A stretch of DNA of 64,000 nt from Terriglobia bacterium (lineage in GTDB: Bacteria > Acidobacteriota > Terriglobia > Terriglobales > Acidobacteriaceae), in the NCBI GenBank assembly GCA_020073165.1, contig JAIQFP010000007.1, positions 124,001-188,000 of the forward strand, given 5' to 3'. Of this stretch, positions 26,539 to 36,817 are shown piece after piece. The notes beneath the pieces are model-generated. The model did no database searches and was not told where the DNA came from. It saw only the letters and a program-made list of their open reading frames with translations. Both the position numbers and the translations under genes were made by a program. Numbering within the stretch: the stretch's first letter is position 1; the number at the start of each line of letters is the position of its first letter.

Positions 26539-29175
26539 TCAGTTCGAAAGGGGCCGTTTGTCTGGGTCCGCAGGCTTCTTCTGCCGCAGAAGTTCTTGAA
26601 ATGGTTGACTGGATCGCAAGTTGTCGAAGTTGGGGTTGTTACGGATCTGGTCCGCCTGCAGGCCGGCATCGAGCGCCTGCCGCAGCCAGGCTACGGCTCT
26701 GCTTTGATCTCCGAGCTGGTTGGCGACCAACGCGCCGTTGAACCGGACCTCAGGATTGCCCGGAGCCAAGACCAACGCCTGCTTCAGGTCGGCCCGTGCC
26801 GCCTCCTTCTCCCCGAGCATGGCGCGATACAACGAGAGATAGCTCAACAGAATCGGGTTGCGTGGGTTGACGCGTAATTGCTCTTCGCCCAGCGCCAGCG
26901 CCATGCGATAGGCGGGAACGGATTCCTGACGCCGTCCCGGAATCCAGTAATACGCATCGCCCAGGTTGCCCCACAGGTAGCGTTCGCGCTCATCCATCTT
27001 CACAGCCCGTTCATACGCGAGCGCAGCCTCCGGGAAGCGCCGCAGGTAGAAATACACCGTACCCATCTGGGAATAGGCGTCCGCGGTGGGGCGCATACCG
27101 ATCGAACGCTCGCACGGGGGAACCGCATCGGCGTAGCGGCCCAGCGCGATGTAGGCGCCGCTCAGGTTGTTGTAGCCGCGGAAATTGTCCGGAGCCAGTT
27201 CGGTGACTTGGGTGAACTCCCGTGCCGCCTCCTCGTAGCGCCCTTGGCGATACAAGAACCCACCCAGCCAGTTGTAGCCCGCCCAGTATTCCGGGCGCAC
27301 CCGGATGGCGCTGCGATACGTTTTCTCCGCCTCCTCCATTTTGCCCATGTGCTCATAGGCGAAGGCCAGTCCCCGATAGGCGTCGTCGCTGGTGGCATCG
27401 GCCTGCACCGCCCGCTGGAATTCGGTCGCAGCCTCCTCGTACTTTCCGGTGCCGTTGTACACCGTGCCCAGGCAGGCGTAGCCGTAGCCGCCGCTGCCGG
27501 CCAGTTGGCAAGCCTCCAGCGCCTTCGCCACCCACTCGCGGTCATGAGAGACCTCGTATTTCTGCCAGTAGCTCTCGCCCAGCCCGGCGTAGGCCAGGGC
27601 AAACTTTGGATCGCTCTCCAGCGCACGATGGAAGAGTTCGATCGCACTCTCGACATTCTCCGGCTTCTGGTATTCCTGCAGATAACCGCGGCCGCGCAGA
27701 TAGAAGTCATACGCTGCGGGCTGGCTGGTGCCATGCGTCGCGAGTGCATTTCGCTCCTGGGCGTTCAACTCCAGATCCAGAGCATGAACGGCGCTGTCCA
27801 CCACGCGGTCTTCCAACACAAAAGGATCGGCGGTATCGGCCGTAATCGTGTCGGCACGCAGCACCCGCTGGGTGCGCGCATCCACCAGGTTGTAGACCAC
27901 GCGCGTCCTCGACCCGGATTGATGAAAGCTGCCCTCCAGCACCAGGTTCACTCCCAGCTCGGACCGCGCCTGCGCCACCGAAGCGGTGGACAGCTTCCCG
28001 ATTTCGCTCGGAGACACCACCTGAATGGGATACCGGTCGGTGAGTTGCGTCAGCTTGGCGGTCAGGGTTTGAGTCAAGCCTCGAGAGAAAGCGCGTGCTT
28101 CGGGATCGTCCGCGGCAGGCACGAATGGCAGGACCGCGAGGTTTTTCTTCTCCGGCAGAGGTGGCTTGGTTGGCCAGGGGATCGTCGAAAGCGCCAGCAC
28201 CACCAACAGCAGGGCGAGGCTGGGGCGAGTTGCGCTCTTCAACGGCCGTCGAATCTGCGGGTGGCTCAGCCATAACGACTGATGGCTCACGTCCCCCTGC
28301 AGCACGCGCAGATCCACCAGCAGATCGGCAGCGCTGGCGTAGCGCCCCCTCGGATCCTTCGCCAGCATTCTCGAAACAATCCGCTCCAATCCCTCCGGCA
28401 CTCCGTCCACCAGCTTTCCCATGGGCGGAGGCTGATGATGCAAAATGTGGTCCGTCGTCCCAATCAGTCGCTTGGTCTCGAAGGGGTGCTGCCCGGTCAG
28501 CATCTCGTAGAACACAATCCCCAGAGAGAAGATGTCCGCTCGACCGTCCATCTCCTGCTCCAGCAGTACTTCCGGAGCCATGTAGCCTGGGGTACCGACA
28601 CAGCCCAGGCTCTGGCTCTCCGCGCTGGCTGTCATTGCCACCGGGTCAGACACCGGGAGGCGCCGCGCCAGGCCAAAGTCGAGGATTTTGACGTGGTCGG
28701 CCCCGGTGAGCATGATGTTGTCCGGCTTGAGGTCACGATGAACGATGCCTTTCTGCTGCGCTTCGACGAGCGCCTCCGCACTCTGCACGGCTATGTGGAG
28801 AAAGGAATCCAGGGTCAGGTGGCCTGCACTCTGTAGCCGCCGCCGCAGCGTAACGCCTTCGACGTACTCCATCACCAGAAAGAGTTCGTCGCGGTCTTCG
28901 ACCACGTCGTAAACGCTCGCGATGTGCTCTGAACTGAGGGCGGAAGCGCGCTGCGCTTCTCTCAGGATGCGACGCCGAGCCTCGGGGTCACTGCGCAGCT
29001 TCTGGTTTACGCGCTTGAGAGCCACCGGGCGCTGCAGCTTGGTGTCCTCGGCGTAATAAACCTCTCCCATGCCGCCGGCGCCCAGCTTGGAGCGGATGAC
29101 GAACCGGCCTACCCGGCTGCCCGCCAGATCCTCGGGGGGAGGAAATAGTATCGGTGCTCTGCGGGCAGTGCTCAT
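26539..29175 (-). CDS. Membrane Ser/Thr protein kinase fused to TPR repeats
   Basis: 878 residues. An N-terminal Hanks-type kinase domain shows the glycine loop KLGAGGMGEVYYAED, the ATP lysine in VALKRVN, catalytic HRDLKPDN, DFGLARR and the APE motif. A transmembrane helix follows (SLALLLVVLALSTIPWP), then a FlgO-like sensor segment and at least seven TPR-like repeats to the C terminus. This arrangement is very common in Acidobacteriota, where substrates are mostly unknown. I start at 29175, which gives a compact N terminus directly before the kinase. It probably senses or scaffolds outside partners. Confidence 0.9.
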   Translation of the reverse strand: MSTARRAPILFPPPEDLAGSRVGRFVIRSKLGAGGMGEVYYAEDTKLQRPVALKRVNQKLRSDPEARRRILREAQRASALSSEHIASVYDVVEDRDELFLVMEYVEGVTLRRRLQSAGHLTLDSFLHIAVQSAEALVEAQQKGIVHRDLKPDNIMLTGADHVKILDFGLARRLPVSDPVAMTASAESQSLGCVGTPGYMAPEVLLEQEMDGRADIFSLGIVFYEMLTGQHPFETKRLIGTTDHILHHQPPPMGKLVDGVPEGLERIVSRMLAKDPRGRYASAADLLVDLRVLQGDVSHQSLWLSHPQIRRPLKSATRPSLALLLVVLALSTIPWPTKPPLPEKKNLAVLPFVPAADDPEARAFSRGLTQTLTAKLTQLTDRYPIQVVSPSEIGKLSTASVAQARSELGVNLVLEGSFHQSGSRTRVVYNLVDARTQRVLRADTITADTADPFVLEDRVVDSAVHALDLELNAQERNALATHGTSQPAAYDFYLRGRGYLQEYQKPENVESAIELFHRALESDPKFALAYAGLGESYWQKYEVSHDREWVAKALEACQLAGSGGYGYACLGTVYNGTGKYEEAATEFQRAVQADATSDDAYRGLAFAYEHMGKMEEAEKTYRSAIRVRPEYWAGYNWLGGFLYRQGRYEEAAREFTQVTELAPDNFRGYNNLSGAYIALGRYADAVPPCERSIGMRPTADAYSQMGTVYFYLRRFPEAALAYERAVKMDERERYLWGNLGDAYYWIPGRRQESVPAYRMALALGEEQLRVNPRNPILLSYLSLYRAMLGEKEAARADLKQALVLAPGNPEVRFNGALVANQLGDQSRAVAWLRQALDAGLQADQIRNNPNFDNLRSSQPFQELLRQKKPADPDKRPLSN

Positions 29176-29460
29176 AGTTGAACACCCGCATTGCTGATCA
29201 CTTGACGCTGTGATCTCAAGTGACTGGGAATGTGCGGCCCAAATCCGCGGCGCAGTCAAACCTGGTGACACACGTGGCGGACGTGGACTCCAAACAACTA
29301 CCGTTCGACCGGGCCGATTTCACATTCATTCTCTCGCAGACCGCGAGGGCAAAGGGGACCAGCCCCAAAATTAGGGGCGCGGGGTTCCCAGAATGGGAAA
29401 AACAGAGACGGTTCCGTAAAATGAAGCCACCGCTCTTTGTATCTTGCTGGAGCTCCACCG

Positions 29461-29784
29461 ATGAAGAACTTCTTCCACGCATTTGACTTGCTGCAGCAGC
29501 GTACCCAACTGGGTAAGCTGTACCTGGAATTTCTCCGCGTCCCCGCGATGAGCGCGGGCTTCTATGTGGTCCCTGCGGGGGGCACTGACCCGCAAAAACC
29601 CCATAAGGAAGATGAGGTGTATTACGTGGTCCGCGGCCGCGCCCGCATGCGGGTGGGCTCGGAAGACCAGGCGGTGAACGAAGGCAGCATCATCTTCGTG
29701 GCCGCCAACGTCGAGCACCGCTTCTACGACATCGAGGACGAGTTGGTCGTGCTGGTTTTCTTCGCCCCCGCCGAGAGCAGTTGA
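29461..29784 (+). CDS. Small cupin-domain protein
   Basis: 107 residues forming a single cupin barrel: PHKEDEVYYVVRGRARMRVG is motif 1 and NVEHRFYDIEDELVVLVFF holds motif 2. The metal ligands of the first motif include His, Glu and a partner residue; His is present in VEHRF. Cupins of this size bind small metal-coordinating ligands or act as isomerases or dioxygenases. No partner gene is adjacent; it converges with the ferredoxin reductase gene. Function is unassigned. Confidence 0.8.
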   Translation: MKNFFHAFDLLQQRTQLGKLYLEFLRVPAMSAGFYVVPAGGTDPQKPHKEDEVYYVVRGRARMRVGSEDQAVNEGSIIFVAANVEHRFYDIEDELVVLVFFAPAESS

Positions 29785-29817
29785 TCCGGTCACCGCCATC
29801 GGCACAATCGGGGCGGA

Positions 29818-30594
29818 CTACACTGCCGCTTCCTTGCCCGGAATCCAGTAAATCTCTTCCTTCAGCACTTCTTTGCTGAAACCGATCCGCTTCAGGATGC
29901 CCTTGCCGTGCTCAATCATATCCGGATGTCCGCACAGGTAGCCGACGGCATTAGAGCCGTTCAGGCCCCACATGTCAGCATACTTGCGTATGACGTCATC
30001 TACGCGGCCGGTTTCGCCCTTCCATTTCTCGTCCTCCCAGGGACGGCTGACCATGGGCACATACTTCAGCCAGGGCACTTCGCTCGCGAACTTCTGCAGT
30101 TCCTCGAGATAGCCAAACTCCCACGAGCGGCTGGCGCCGTTCAACAGAAAGAGTTTTTGCTCCCCCGCGAACTTGCCTTCTTTCCAATCTTTGTAGAGCG
30201 TGCGCACGTAGCTCACGAACGGCGCAATCCCAGTGACCGTACACACCAGCAGATGGTTGGTGCGGCCGCTCTTGGTGTCCAGCGTGAACCGCCCCTTGGA
30301 GGCCTTGCGCATGAGCAGTTCGTCGCCCAGTTGTAACTTGTAGAGCTTTGGCGTCAGTTCCCCCTCAGGAACTAGTTCAAAGAAGAATTCGATCTCATTC
30401 TCATACGGCGAAGAAACAATGGAATAAGGCCGCTCCGAGCGCTTGTCGGGACCATCCACGCCCAGCGTTGCATATTGACCGGGAGCAAACTTGAACTCAC
30501 CCCCCGCCTGGATGCGGATCATCCACAGGTCGGGAGCAAAATCCACCCGCTTGGTAATCTTGGCGTGGTAGAACTTCTCATCGGCTGTGGCCAT
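29818..30594 (-). CDS. Ferredoxin/flavodoxin-NADP+ reductase-like flavoprotein
   Basis: 258 residues with the FAD motif RPYSIVSS and the NAD(P)-binding motif CTVTGIAPFVSYVRTL, closely matching the short bacterial Fpr subfamily. It transfers electrons between NADPH and ferredoxins or flavodoxins. It stands alone. As it is the only such reductase in the window, it could serve the Rieske oxygenase, but it lies over 20 kb away and no link is visible. Confidence 0.88.
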   Translation of the reverse strand: MATADEKFYHAKITKRVDFAPDLWMIRIQAGGEFKFAPGQYATLGVDGPDKRSERPYSIVSSPYENEIEFFFELVPEGELTPKLYKLQLGDELLMRKASKGRFTLDTKSGRTNHLLVCTVTGIAPFVSYVRTLYKDWKEGKFAGEQKLFLLNGASRSWEFGYLEELQKFASEVPWLKYVPMVSRPWEDEKWKGETGRVDDVIRKYADMWGLNGSNAVGYLCGHPDMIEHGKGILKRIGFSKEVLKEEIYWIPGKEAAV

Positions 30595-30857
30595 ACTTCA
30601 CCTCGCAGTTTCGGTCAGCAACCCTCGCTTAGTTTACAGGAGTCCAGGGCAGCGCCGCTGCCGGAACCACGAGCGACGATCTCCGCAACCCCATTTTGGG
30701 GAACCTAAACTCACACCGCCTCGTATCGACCACCATGTCGCTCGTTGACAGCCCCCGCTGTGCAGCTATATCGTTTGTTTTCCGTAATTCCACCGCTCTT
30801 GCATCCAGCAACGGGTTGCAATCCGTTGTGCATTCGCGGAATCCTCAAGGAGAAATC

Positions 30858-31661
30858 ATGTTTCGGAAGCTCTGTGTGAGTATGGTTTTCGTTGTCCTCC
30901 TGGCACCGGCCGTCCTGGCCCAAACGGTGGACGAAATCGTCGCCAAGAACATCGAAGCGCGCGGCGGCCTGGACAAGATCAAGTCGGTACAAACTATGCG
31001 CGCAACCGGCAAGATGGAGTTCGGTCCCATGGAGGCCCCCGGACTCTACGTCCAGAAGCGTCCGGACATGGCGCGCCTGGATTTCACGATACAGGGACTC
31101 ACGGCAACCCAGGCCTACGACGGCAAGTCCGGCTGGGCCATCATGCCCTTCACCGGCAAGAAGGATCCTGAGGCCATGACGGCTGACGACACCAAGGAGA
31201 TGCAGGAAGAGGCTGACATCGATGGGCCTCTCGTGGATTACAAGGCCAAAGGCAACCAGGTGGAACTGGTGGGTAAGGAAAAGGTCGAGGGAACCGACGC
31301 CTATAAGCTGAAAGTGACTCTGAAAAACGGTGACGTGAAGTACATCTATATCGATAGCGACAGCGGTCTGGAAATCAAGGAAGAATCCAAGCGCATGGTG
31401 CGCGACACTGAGCAGGAGACCGAGACTTCCCTCAGCGACTACCGCGAAGTCAACGGCCTCATGTACGCCTTTGCCAGCCAAACCGGTTTGAAGGGCAGCC
31501 CGCAGGTGCAGAAGTTGACCATCGAGAAGATCGAGCTGAATGTTCCGGTCGACGATGCCACCTTCAAGATGCCCGCGGTCGCACCCAAGCCGGCGGCTGC
31601 GCCTGCCGCCAAGCCAGATGCCAGCAAGCCGGAAGAAAAGAAGGAACCACCCAAGAACTAG
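30858..31661 (+). CDS. Secreted outer-membrane lipoprotein-sorting-like protein
   Basis: 267 residues with a clear signal peptide (about 1-22, ending APAVLAQ). Residues 25-235 resemble the LolA/LolB-like incomplete beta-barrel of periplasmic lipoprotein-handling proteins: DEIVAKNIEARGGLDKIKSV, then repeated strands. The C-terminal 30 residues are rich in Ala, Lys and Pro and likely disordered. It has an AAGGAG ribosome site. The next gene on the same strand is a large propeller protein, about 180 bp away. Exact cargo is unknown. Confidence 0.8.
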   Translation: MFRKLCVSMVFVVLLAPAVLAQTVDEIVAKNIEARGGLDKIKSVQTMRATGKMEFGPMEAPGLYVQKRPDMARLDFTIQGLTATQAYDGKSGWAIMPFTGKKDPEAMTADDTKEMQEEADIDGPLVDYKAKGNQVELVGKEKVEGTDAYKLKVTLKNGDVKYIYIDSDSGLEIKEESKRMVRDTEQETETSLSDYREVNGLMYAFASQTGLKGSPQVQKLTIEKIELNVPVDDATFKMPAVAPKPAAAPAAKPDASKPEEKKEPPKN

Positions 31662-31838
31662 CCGGCTGAATTTGGCCGCGCTCTGCGGGACCGGTTCGTC
31701 CGGTCCTGCAGACGCCGTGATGTCCCGGGCCTCGATGTCGCTGAGTGTTCAGTACAACATCTGACCATGCGATTCTTCATCGCAGTCGAACAATCCGCTT
31801 TCCGCCATCACAATTCCATTTCATTGCGAGGTTCAAAC

Positions 31839-34800
31839 ATGCTGAACCGTCTTTCTACCCTGATCGCTATCTGCGTCGTCATCGCCCTGTGCCTCTCCGC
31901 CCTTCCGCTGCTGGCGCAAACCGTGCCCATTGATTCCGACACCTTCAGCGGATTCCAGGCCCGCTCCATCGGTCCCGCGGTCATGGGCGGCCGCATCGCC
32001 GACATCGCCGCCATCCACGAAGGCCAGCGCCTCACCGTTTACATCGGCGCGGCCAGCGGCGGCGTTTGGAAGTCGCTCGACGGCGGCACCACCTTCAAGT
32101 CTGTCTTTGACAAGCAGCCGACCCAGTCCATCGGCTCCATCGCCATTGATCCCTCCAACCCGCAAATCGTCTGGGTCGGCACCGGGGAAAGCTGGGTGCG
32201 TAACAGCGTTTCCGTCGGCACCGGTCTTTACCGCACCCGCGACGGCGGCGACAACTGGGACCTGATGGGCCTCGCCGACTCCGAACACATCAGCCGCGTG
32301 CTCATCCATCCCAAGGACGGCAACGTCGTCTACGCCTGCGCTCTCGGACATCTGTGGAACTCGAACGAGGAACGTGGCGTCTTCAAGACCACCGACGGCG
32401 GCAAGACCTGGAAGAAGATTCTTTACGTGGACGACAAGACCGGCTGCGCCGAAATGGCGATGGACCCGCAGCAACCCGACACCCTCTATGCCGCCATGTG
32501 GCAGGTGCGGCGCGAGCCTTGGACCTTCACCTCCGGCGGCCCCGGCAGTGGCTTGTTCAAGAGCACCGACGGCGGCGCCACCTGGCATCCCATTCGCAAA
32601 GGATTCCCCGACGGCGATCTCGGCCGCATTGGCGTGGCGGTCGCCGCTTCCAAGCCTTCGCGGCTCTATGCGGTAGTGGAAGCCAGGAACCACACTGCGC
32701 TGTTTCGTTCCGACGACTCCGGCGACAGTTGGACGGAAGTGAACAACTCCTTCAATGTCAGCGGGCGTCCATTCTACTTTGCCCGCCTGGCGGTCGATCC
32801 CAACAATCCCGACCGCGTCTACAAACCGGGCTTTGGACTCACTGTGAGCGACGATGCCGGCAAGAGTTTCAGCGCCGTGTTCTCCACTAGCGACGACTCT
32901 GGCGGCGTGCACGGCGACCACCACGCTGTGTGGATCAATCCCAAGAATTCCGAAGAAATCTTCGATGGCGATGACGGCGGCGTGTACAAGTCGCTCGACC
33001 GTGGCAACCACTGGCGCTACCTGCAGTCGTTGCCGGTCGCGCAGTTCTATCACGTCAGTTACGACATGGAGCGCCCCTACAACGTCTACGGCGGCCTGCA
33101 GGACAACGGCACTTGGATGGGTCCCTCGCGCGCTGTAGGTGGCATCGCCAATCGTGACTGGCACAACATCGGCTTCGGTGATGGGTTCTGGGCATTCAGC
33201 GATCCCACCGATCCCGACACCGCCTACGTGGAGTACCAGGGCGGCCACATCTCGCGATTGCGCAAGTCCACGCACGAGCAGAAGGAGATCAAGCCCCTGC
33301 CGCGCGCCAACGAGCCGGAATTTCGTTTCAACTGGAACTCTCCCATCCACGTCAGCCCCAACCACCCCGGCACCATCTATATCGGCGCCCAATTCCTGTT
33401 TCGTTCCCGTGACAAAGGTGAATCCTGGGACCGCATCTCGCCCGACCTGACCACCAACGATCCCGACAAGCAGCATCAGGAGAAATCCGGCGGTCTTACC
33501 ATCGACAACTCCGACGCGGAGCGCTACGAAACCATCTACACCATCTCCGAGTCGCCGAAGAATGGCGACGTGATCTGGGCCGGCACCGACGACGGCAACG
33601 TGCAGATCACCCGCGATGGCGGCAAGAGTTGGGCCAACGTGGTGAAGAACATTCCCAGTCTGCCCCCTCACACCTGGGTCTCCACGATTGAGGCAGGCCA
33701 CTTCGATGCCGGCACCGCCTACGCCACCTTCGATGGCCATGCCACCGGCGACATGAAGACCTATGTTTATAAGACGACGGATTACGGCCAGACCTGGACC
33801 GCGCTCTCCACGCCCGATCTGAAGGGATACGCCCACGTCGTCCGCGAAGACCTGATCAATCCCAACCTGCTGTTCGTGGGCACGGAATTCGGCCTTTTCC
33901 TCACCGTGGATGGCGGCAAAGACTGGGCTCAGTTCACCGGCAAGCTGCCAAATGTTGCCGTGCGGGATATGGCGATTCAGCCGCGCGAGTCCGACTTGCT
34001 GATTGCCACTCACGGGCGCGGCATTTACGTCCTGGATGATCTGACCTCGCTGCGCGCGATCACCCCGGAAATCCTGGCCCAGGATGTGGCGCTGCTGCCT
34101 GCCCGGCCGGCGGAGTTGGCCCTGCCTGCCTTCGAGCAGCGTTTTGATGGCGACGCCGAATTTGTTGGCCGCTCGCTTCCTGAGACCGCGCCCATCGTTT
34201 ACTACCAGAAGAAACGCAACATCTTTGGCACGCTGAAGATTGAAATCTACGACGCCCAGGGCAACCTGGTGAATACGCTGCAAGGCGACCCACGGCGCGG
34301 GGTAAGTCGCGTGGGATGGGCCGAACGCCTGAAGCCGCCCAAGGTGCCACCCGCGGCCTCGCTGGTGGAGCAGCCGTTTGCGTTCTTTGGTCCCCAGGTC
34401 GAGCCCGGCACCTACACCATAAAACTCATCAAGGGCAAACAAACCTACGCCGGGAAGATCGATCTGGTGCCCGATCCCCGTTCCAACGCCACCACTGCCG
34501 ATCTCGACCTGCAGCACAAGGCGGTAATGCAACTCTACGACATGCTGGCGCAATTGACCTACGTCGTGGACGCTACGGTTGATCTGCGTGACCAGGTGCG
34601 CCAGCGCGCCGCCCAGGCCACCAGCGACCGCAAGCTCAAAGCCCAGCTCGACAAGTTGGCTGCCCAACTCGAAGACTTCCGCTCCACGCTGGTCTCGGTG
34701 AAAGAGGGAGGCATGATCACCGGCGAGCACAAACTCCGCGAGAATCTGGGTGAGTTGTATGGCGGGGTCAACGGCTACGAAGGCCGGCCCACGCAATCGC

Positions 34801-34967
34801 AGATCGAGCGCACTGCCGTCTTGAAGAAGCAGCTTGACGACGCCACCGCGAAGTTCCAGGACATGTCCGCCAAAGATGTCCCCGCGGCCAACACCGCGCT
34901 GGCTAAGTCCAAACTGGAAGCACTGAAAGTGCTCTCCAAAGACGACTGGAGTAAGAAACAGCAATAA
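31839..34967 (+). CDS. Secreted Asp-box propeller protein (sortilin/VPS10-like)
   Basis: 1,042 residues with a signal peptide ending LLAQ at about residue 27. At least nine Asp-box motifs (SxDxGxxW) are visible, for example SLDGGTTF, TTDGGKTW, STDGGATW, SDDSGDSW and TVDGGKDW, giving a sortilin-like beta-propeller of about 700 residues. The C-terminal third has a beta-sandwich (NIFGTLKIEIYDAQG) and a helical part (DLRDQVRQRA...). Proteins of this type are abundant in Acidobacteriota, with mostly unknown roles; protein or glycan binding is likely. It may be co-transcribed with the preceding gene. Confidence 0.88.
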   Translation: MLNRLSTLIAICVVIALCLSALPLLAQTVPIDSDTFSGFQARSIGPAVMGGRIADIAAIHEGQRLTVYIGAASGGVWKSLDGGTTFKSVFDKQPTQSIGSIAIDPSNPQIVWVGTGESWVRNSVSVGTGLYRTRDGGDNWDLMGLADSEHISRVLIHPKDGNVVYACALGHLWNSNEERGVFKTTDGGKTWKKILYVDDKTGCAEMAMDPQQPDTLYAAMWQVRREPWTFTSGGPGSGLFKSTDGGATWHPIRKGFPDGDLGRIGVAVAASKPSRLYAVVEARNHTALFRSDDSGDSWTEVNNSFNVSGRPFYFARLAVDPNNPDRVYKPGFGLTVSDDAGKSFSAVFSTSDDSGGVHGDHHAVWINPKNSEEIFDGDDGGVYKSLDRGNHWRYLQSLPVAQFYHVSYDMERPYNVYGGLQDNGTWMGPSRAVGGIANRDWHNIGFGDGFWAFSDPTDPDTAYVEYQGGHISRLRKSTHEQKEIKPLPRANEPEFRFNWNSPIHVSPNHPGTIYIGAQFLFRSRDKGESWDRISPDLTTNDPDKQHQEKSGGLTIDNSDAERYETIYTISESPKNGDVIWAGTDDGNVQITRDGGKSWANVVKNIPSLPPHTWVSTIEAGHFDAGTAYATFDGHATGDMKTYVYKTTDYGQTWTALSTPDLKGYAHVVREDLINPNLLFVGTEFGLFLTVDGGKDWAQFTGKLPNVAVRDMAIQPRESDLLIATHGRGIYVLDDLTSLRAITPEILAQDVALLPARPAELALPAFEQRFDGDAEFVGRSLPETAPIVYYQKKRNIFGTLKIEIYDAQGNLVNTLQGDPRRGVSRVGWAERLKPPKVPPAASLVEQPFAFFGPQVEPGTYTIKLIKGKQTYAGKIDLVPDPRSNATTADLDLQHKAVMQLYDMLAQLTYVVDATVDLRDQVRQRAAQATSDRKLKAQLDKLAAQLEDFRSTLVSVKEGGMITGEHKLRENLGELYGGVNGYEGRPTQSQIERTAVLKKQLDDATAKFQDMSAKDVPAANTALAKSKLEALKVLSKDDWSKKQQ

Positions 34968-35086
34968 CCACTCACCAAGAAGTTCGCGGAGGAAATTCGC
35001 GCAGGCAGCTTGGGTTTTTCTTCCTTAGCGCCCTTTGCGAAACCTTCGCGATCTTTGCGGTTGAGGATTTTGCCCTGTAAATCCCC

Positions 35087-35788
35087 ATGCCTCAACCGCC
35101 CTCCTTCGCCCGAGTCCTGAAGACTCTGGAGAAGTTCTACGGCCACCCCAAGCCCCCGAAAATCACCGACCCCCTCGAGTTGGTTCTCTGGGAAAACGTC
35201 GCCTATCTCGCCGATGACGAAAAGCGCGCCGCGGCCTTCGCCGCGCTGAAAAAGAACATCGGCACCCACCCCAGGCAAATTCTCGACGCCTCCCCCGCAG
35301 ACCTGCTCGAAATCACCAAACTCGGCGGCATGGTTCCCGAACTCCGCGCCCAGCGCCTGCGCCAGATCGCCGAACTCGCGCACTGGATTTTCAAAGATGA
35401 TCTGAAATCTGTGCTGAAGAAACCGCTACCTCAGGCGAAGAAAGACCTGAAGCGCTTTCCCACTATCGGCGACCCCGGGGCCGAGAAGATTCTGATGCTG
35501 ACCCGCACCTGTCCCCTGCTCGCGCTGGAGTCCAACGGCTTGCGCGTCCTGCTGCGCCTTGGTTTCGCAGAAGAGAAGAAGAGTTACTCAGCCAGCTACC
35601 GCGCGGTGCAGGAGGCGTTGAAAGATCAGCTCCCGTCCAGCTACGACGCGCTCATCGCCGCTCACCAACTTCTGCGCCAGCACGGACAGGAACTCTGCAA
35701 ACGCTCGCTGCCACTGTGCGCGACCTGCCCGCTGCAGTCTACCTGCCGGTATTTTCAGGGCCGCGGATCCGCCGCCATCCCGGAATAA
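35087..35788 (+). CDS. Endonuclease III-like HhH/[4Fe-4S] protein lacking usual catalytic residues
   Basis: 233 residues. The C-terminal C-x6-C-x2-C-x5-C cluster loop (Cys204, 211, 214, 220) and the helix-hairpin-helix FPTIGDPGA (124-132) identify the endonuclease III/MutY superfamily. By alignment, the lysine of the bifunctional enzymes in LPGVGRKTA is replaced by Pro130, and the catalytic Asp is Glu148 (ALESNGLRV). It may be a DNA-binding relic, a different glycosylase or a non-catalytic factor. Upstream, the large propeller gene ends about 120 bp away. Confidence 0.82.
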   Translation: MPQPPSFARVLKTLEKFYGHPKPPKITDPLELVLWENVAYLADDEKRAAAFAALKKNIGTHPRQILDASPADLLEITKLGGMVPELRAQRLRQIAELAHWIFKDDLKSVLKKPLPQAKKDLKRFPTIGDPGAEKILMLTRTCPLLALESNGLRVLLRLGFAEEKKSYSASYRAVQEALKDQLPSSYDALIAAHQLLRQHGQELCKRSLPLCATCPLQSTCRYFQGRGSAAIPE

Positions 35789-35791
35789 CCA

Positions 35792-36817
35792 TTACCTGCC
35801 CACGACCAGCACCACAAATGAATCCGGCACAATCGCGGGCCGGGGATGCGGATTATCTGCCGTCGGCGCCGGCCGTGGCCCGAACTTCGCCGTCACCGTG
35901 TAAACCTGGTGCGTCTTGGGATCGAGCGCCATGGTGCGCGCCCCCTCCTGCGTCGTCACCGTCTCCGCCACGCTGAACTTGTTCGGGGACTCCTCCTGGA
36001 TCACGGTCAGCTTGCCGTCATGGCACGATGCAAACGCCAGATGAGTTTCATCGTCGTAGGCCGTAGCGTCCACGCCGTCACAGATCGGCAGCGTGCTCAC
36101 AATCTTGCCGCTGTCCGCGTCCACAATCGCCATCAGCTTGTCGCACCCGGAGAAGAGCCGCCGGTTCTTGCGGTCCATGGCTAGGCCGCTCGGTTCTTCA
36201 CACGGCGCCAGCGGCCAGCGCGCCTTCACCACCAGCTTGTCGGGATCGAGCAACACCAACTCGCTCTTGTCTTCAATATTCACGAACACCCCGCCTTTGC
36301 CGTCGCTCACCGCAAATTCCGGTTTCCCGTCGAGCTTGATGGTTCCCACTACCTCGCCCTTGGCCGCGTCCAGCACACTCGAATCATGGCTGCGCCCATT
36401 GAACGTGAACACCCGCTTGCTCGCCGGGTCGTAAAGAATCGCATCCGGATTTTCCCCCACCTTTACCTTGTTCAGGGTCTTCAGCGTGCTCACGTCGAAG
36501 ATGCTCACTGTGCCTTCGCGGCCATCGCTCACAAACCCGCGCCCCGCGGCAGTGTCTAAAGCAACGCCGTGTACCCCGGGCGTATCCGTAATCTCGCCCA
36601 CCGCCTTGCCCGAATCCGCATCGATCACGATCACGTGGGTCGCACGGGAAATGTACAGATGGCGCGAAGCACTGTCCAGGGTCAGATAGTCCCAGCCGCC
36701 TTCCCCACCCAGCGTGTAGGTTTTGATCACGTGGTAACCCGCACCAGCAGCAAGCGCAGCCGTAGCTGCCAGAAAAGTAACCGCCAAAACGCCTGTCATG
36801 AATTGTGCCCGTTTCAT
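35792..36817 (-). CDS. YncE-like secreted beta-propeller protein
   Basis: 341 residues with a signal peptide (VLAVTFLAATAALAAGA). Repeated blades show the pattern VIDADSGKAVGEI, IFDVSTLKTLNKVKVGENP and VLDAAKGEVVGTI, as in the YncE / surface-antigen propellers of bacteria. I start at 36817 because the signal peptide fits better than from the upstream ATG. It is convergent with the endonuclease III-like gene. The function is probably ligand or DNA binding or cell-envelope scaffolding. Confidence 0.83.
   Translation of the reverse strand: MKRAQFMTGVLAVTFLAATAALAAGAGYHVIKTYTLGGEGGWDYLTLDSASRHLYISRATHVIVIDADSGKAVGEITDTPGVHGVALDTAAGRGFVSDGREGTVSIFDVSTLKTLNKVKVGENPDAILYDPASKRVFTFNGRSHDSSVLDAAKGEVVGTIKLDGKPEFAVSDGKGGVFVNIEDKSELVLLDPDKLVVKARWPLAPCEEPSGLAMDRKNRRLFSGCDKLMAIVDADSGKIVSTLPICDGVDATAYDDETHLAFASCHDGKLTVIQEESPNKFSVAETVTTQEGARTMALDPKTHQVYTVTAKFGPRPAPTADNPHPRPAIVPDSFVVLVVGR

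Noticed and set aside
31833-34964. 1,043-codon antisense frame over the Asp-box propeller gene
   Set aside because: The sense frame shows nine Asp boxes and a signal peptide. The antisense product has low-complexity composition and no domain.
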